From assembly GCA_041687675.1 (NCBI GenBank), contig JAWLBM010000024.1:1-64000 (forward strand): 64,000 nt of DNA, written 5' to 3'. The position numbers were made by a program, and so were the translations under genes. Within the stretch, counting starts at the first letter, position 1; every line of letters starts with the position of its first letter. Positions 62,072-64,000 of the stretch are shown here, piece by piece. Below the pieces are notes generated by a model. That model worked only from the letters and a program-made list of their open reading frames with translations, had not been told where the DNA came from and made no database searches. The DNA comes from JAWLBM01 sp041687675 (lineage in GTDB: Bacteria > Pseudomonadota > Alphaproteobacteria > Rhizobiales > Pleomorphomonadaceae).

Positions 62072-62640
62072 TCAGTAGTCCATGCCGCCCGGCATGGCGG
62101 GGGCGGCGGCCTCCTTCTTCGGCTTCTCGGCCACCATCGCCTCGGTGGTGATGAGAAGGCCGGCGACGGAGGCGGCGTCCTGAAGGGCGGTGCGGACCAC
62201 CTTCACCGGGTCGATCACGCCGGTCCGGACGAGGTCGCCATAGGCGCCGGTCTGGGCGTTCCAGCCGAAGTTCGGATCGGCGCTCTCGAGGATCTTGCCG
62301 ACCACGATCGAGCCGTCCTCGCCCGCGTTGATGGCGATCTGGCGGGCCGGCGCCTGGATCGCCTTGCGGACGATCTCGACTCCGGTGCGCTGGTCGGCGT
62401 TCTCAGGGGCGAGACCCTCGAGCGCCTTCAGCGCGCGCAGCAGCGCGGTGCCGCCGCCCGGGACGATGCCTTCCTCGACCGCCGCGCGGGTGGCGTGCAG
62501 CGCGTCGTCGACCCGGTCCTTCTTCTCCTTCACCTCGACCTCGGTCGCCCCGCCGACGCGGATCACCGCGACGCCGCCGGCGAGCTTGGCTCGGTCTCGA
62601 TGCTCTTGGTCTCTTCGAACGTTATCGCGCCCTCGTTGCC
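62072..62640 (-). pseudogene. groEL: groEL remnant: C-terminus with internal deletion and frameshift
   Basis: From about 62590 down to 62072 the sequence encodes the last 172 residues of GroEL, from A-K-L-A-G-G-V-A-V-I-R-V-G-G to the Gly-Met end. Just upstream, bases 62591-62640 encode in a different frame the motif SGNEGAITFEETKSIETE, which matches GroEL around residue 155-173. The roughly 230 codons between these points (apical domain and part of the hinge) are missing, and the frames do not join. Upstream a TAG interrupts even the first fragment. It cannot make a working chaperonin; a complete groEL is likely elsewhere. Confidence 0.75.
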
Positions 62641-62681
62641 GGACTTCTACATCGTTCGGCCCGTGTTCGAAAAAGATCTTC

Positions 62682-63719
62682 CTAGCAGTAGTCGTGGATT
62701 GGTTCGAAGCCGAAATGCTTTCCGATAGCTGTGTAAGCGCGGTTGACGGCAACCACGATATCCTCCATCAGCCGCGTTAACTCTCGATCATAAAGCGACA
62801 TATCCATCTCGCCAGCATGGACGAAGGCATTGCGCCCCTCCACTAGCGCCTCAATAGACTCAAACAGGTCTGTCTTACGACGCCTGTGTGGCCTTCGAAA
62901 AGCCGCCGCTATGTCGAGCTTTGGGTCAATCATCTTAAAGTTTTCTCCGATAATACTCGGACGTTGGAATGAAAAACATTCAGAAATGGCCAGCTCAATT
63001 GGTATTTCCTTTGACGCGATCAGTTCAAGCTGCGCGTGGCTAAGACGCGCCTTCTTCAAGACCACCTCTCGCTTGTCGGCATATTTGAGCGCCGCAGCGA
63101 AGGTAGATCTGAAGTATTCCTCCCATACCGCAATAATGAAAGGAATCAGAAGGTTGTTAGAGAGGAGGCGGGGGTTCATCTCGTCCATGATGGTTAGACC
63201 TGTCGGTACTTCTTTCGCGATGTCGCCCTCTAGCTTTCGTGTCATTAGGTAAATGCGAGCTTTCAGCAGCGCATTGTGAAAGCGCCACCGGGCGAGAAAG
63301 CATCCCGAAGACAGCGGCGAGGGCGGAGGTTCGTCTGGGTGCCAATACCTATTGCGTCCGGCATCCGTGATGAAGTGACCACCGAACAAGTCACGCAACA
63401 GCTTCAGTGTTCGATTTTGGTGTGAAAGATCCCAATAGCTGCGGCTGACACGAGACCGTGTCGTTACCTTTACAATGCCATTCTCGTGGTAAACGCTAAG
63501 TTCCACACCTGTCCAAGATTTGTAATCTTTTTCCACATACCAAAGGTAGCTCCCGACCCGGTCAGGAATGCGGAGCCCATCTCTAACTGGTGCATAGCCG
63601 AGCAGTTCGACTACATCCAAGACGCGCCGAGGACTGATGCCAGCGGGAAACTCACTCTCCGAGGTGTAGCTCATACCGAAACCTTGCAGAGATATTTGGG
63701 TCCCCTCAAAGTGCCTCAT
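62682..63719 (-). CDS. Protein with a HEPN-like C-terminal domain (possible defence RNase)
   Basis: A 345-residue soluble protein in AT-richer sequence than anything around it. Near the end, residues 296-301 are R-N-A-F-V-H, an R-x4-H motif as in HEPN ribonucleases; it is preceded by a helical segment (DLFESIEALVEG) and followed by a long helix (YDRELTRLMEDIVVAVNRAYTAIGK), the usual arrangement. The 200-residue N-terminal part has no recognisable domain. HEPN proteins act in abortive infection, toxin-antitoxin and RNA decay systems. A second in-frame start (M16) is possible. It is embedded beside the broken groEL, suggesting insertion. Confidence 0.6.
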   Translation of the reverse strand: MRHFEGTQISLQGFGMSYTSESEFPAGISPRRVLDVVELLGYAPVRDGLRIPDRVGSYLWYVEKDYKSWTGVELSVYHENGIVKVTTRSRVSRSYWDLSHQNRTLKLLRDLFGGHFITDAGRNRYWHPDEPPPSPLSSGCFLARWRFHNALLKARIYLMTRKLEGDIAKEVPTGLTIMDEMNPRLLSNNLLIPFIIAVWEEYFRSTFAAALKYADKREVVLKKARLSHAQLELIASKEIPIELAISECFSFQRPSIIGENFKMIDPKLDIAAAFRRPHRRRKTDLFESIEALVEGRNAFVHAGEMDMSLYDRELTRLMEDIVVAVNRAYTAIGKHFGFEPIHDYC

Positions 63720-64000
63720 GGAATGGACCTACTCAACAGAAACCAGAACAGACCAACGGACCGACAAGCGACACGCTCCCCGGGGGAAAAAATTCGAGGC
63801 GGCGCCGATGGCGGGATCGCGGCGTTTGCCGGCGTGGTGGCCGAGGTCCGCATGCGGGCAGGATCTCCCCGAAAACCCGGCACATCCGGTCGATCCTTTC
63901 CAGGTCCGCCCTCACGCCGGCCGAAATCGGTCAGAAATTTCGCAGCCGGTCGGGCAGAATGGACGCCGGTTCGACAGGCGCGGAGGAGGGCGCCGGCATG
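63720..64000. other. Region at right edge, no gene recognised
   Basis: Base composition returns to high GC at about 63770. An open minus-strand reading of 60 residues (63733-63915) has no recognisable content, and nothing on the plus strand is convincing. It may contain a remnant of the sequence disrupted by the insert. Confidence 0.3.

Noticed and set aside
62591..62752. Apparent N-terminus extending the groEL C-terminal frame
   Set aside because: The extension (RDQEHRDR and upstream) is not GroEL-like, runs into the neighbouring gene and only arises because of the frame break.

Overview
The window is a GC-rich chromosomal segment of an alphaproteobacterium, most likely of the order Hyphomicrobiales (Rhizobiales). 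The supporting signs are an FrcBCA-type fructose ABC operon with a ROK repressor, a NepR-like anti-sigma factor, several sites matching the alphaproteobacterial EcfG (general stress sigma factor) promoter, a MoxR-DUF58-DUF4159 block followed by DUF1285, Nudix and CCA-transferase genes, and a chaperonin C-terminus ending in a GGM motif. Genus cannot be settled from the sequence. Coding is dense, third codon positions are almost all G or C, and no tRNA, rRNA or CRISPR was seen.

Layout. 1-2.5 kb: the 3' end of an IS110-type transposase, short repeats, then a BON/MscS channel and a tandem PRC-barrel periplasmic protein. 2.7-10.8 kb: housekeeping and redox genes (GST, cysteine synthase, PQQ-type sugar dehydrogenase, a SorT/SorA-like sulfite dehydrogenase with its cytochrome c, the ABC-F protein Uup, PyrF). 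10.8-12.1 kb: a lower-GC two-gene cassette of unknown function. 12.3-19.4 kb: an operon of N-formylglutamate-amidohydrolase-like, glutamine-synthetase-like, aldehyde dehydrogenase and iron-type alcohol dehydrogenase genes, divergent from an RpiR-type regulator that overlaps cobU; then a NepR homologue. 19.6-25 kb: lipid kinase, ROK sugar kinase, SDR, GT87-like membrane protein, alpha/beta hydrolase. 25.2-32.1 kb: the fructose-type import locus (RbsD/FucU, ROK repressor, frcBCA), a fasciclin protein and a Gfo/Idh/MocA oxidoreductase. 32.3-50.8 kb: mixed housekeeping, including the overlapping MoxR/DUF58/DUF4159/membrane block and the DUF1285-Nudix-CCA operon. 50.8-60.9 kb: envelope and stress genes (EF-hand proteins, PilZ, TspO, voltage-gated channel, DUF4112, DUF421, SodC, EF-hand/PRC-barrel fusion, DUF2189, L,D-transpeptidase). 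60.9-64 kb: zinc peptidase, a broken groEL, and an AT-richer insert encoding a protein with a HEPN-like C-terminus.

How the parts may work together. The 12.3-17.5 kb genes read as a gamma-glutamylation route for an amine or amino alcohol: ligation to glutamate, oxidation of alcohol to aldehyde to acid, then hydrolysis. They would be controlled by the RpiR regulator through a palindrome in the divergent gap. The frc genes have an AT-rich ROK-type palindrome over a -35-like hexamer, and a run of hairpins between the binding-protein and permease genes. Perfect or near-perfect EcfG-type promoters lie upstream of the PRC-barrel gene, the MscS gene, the lipid kinase, the frc operon and an EF-hand gene, suggesting that part of the envelope gene set belongs to the general stress response.

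The least ordinary parts are the 10.8-12.1 kb cassette and the groEL/HEPN junction at 62-63.7 kb. Both look acquired and both could be defence or toxin-type modules, though this is inference from motifs and base composition.
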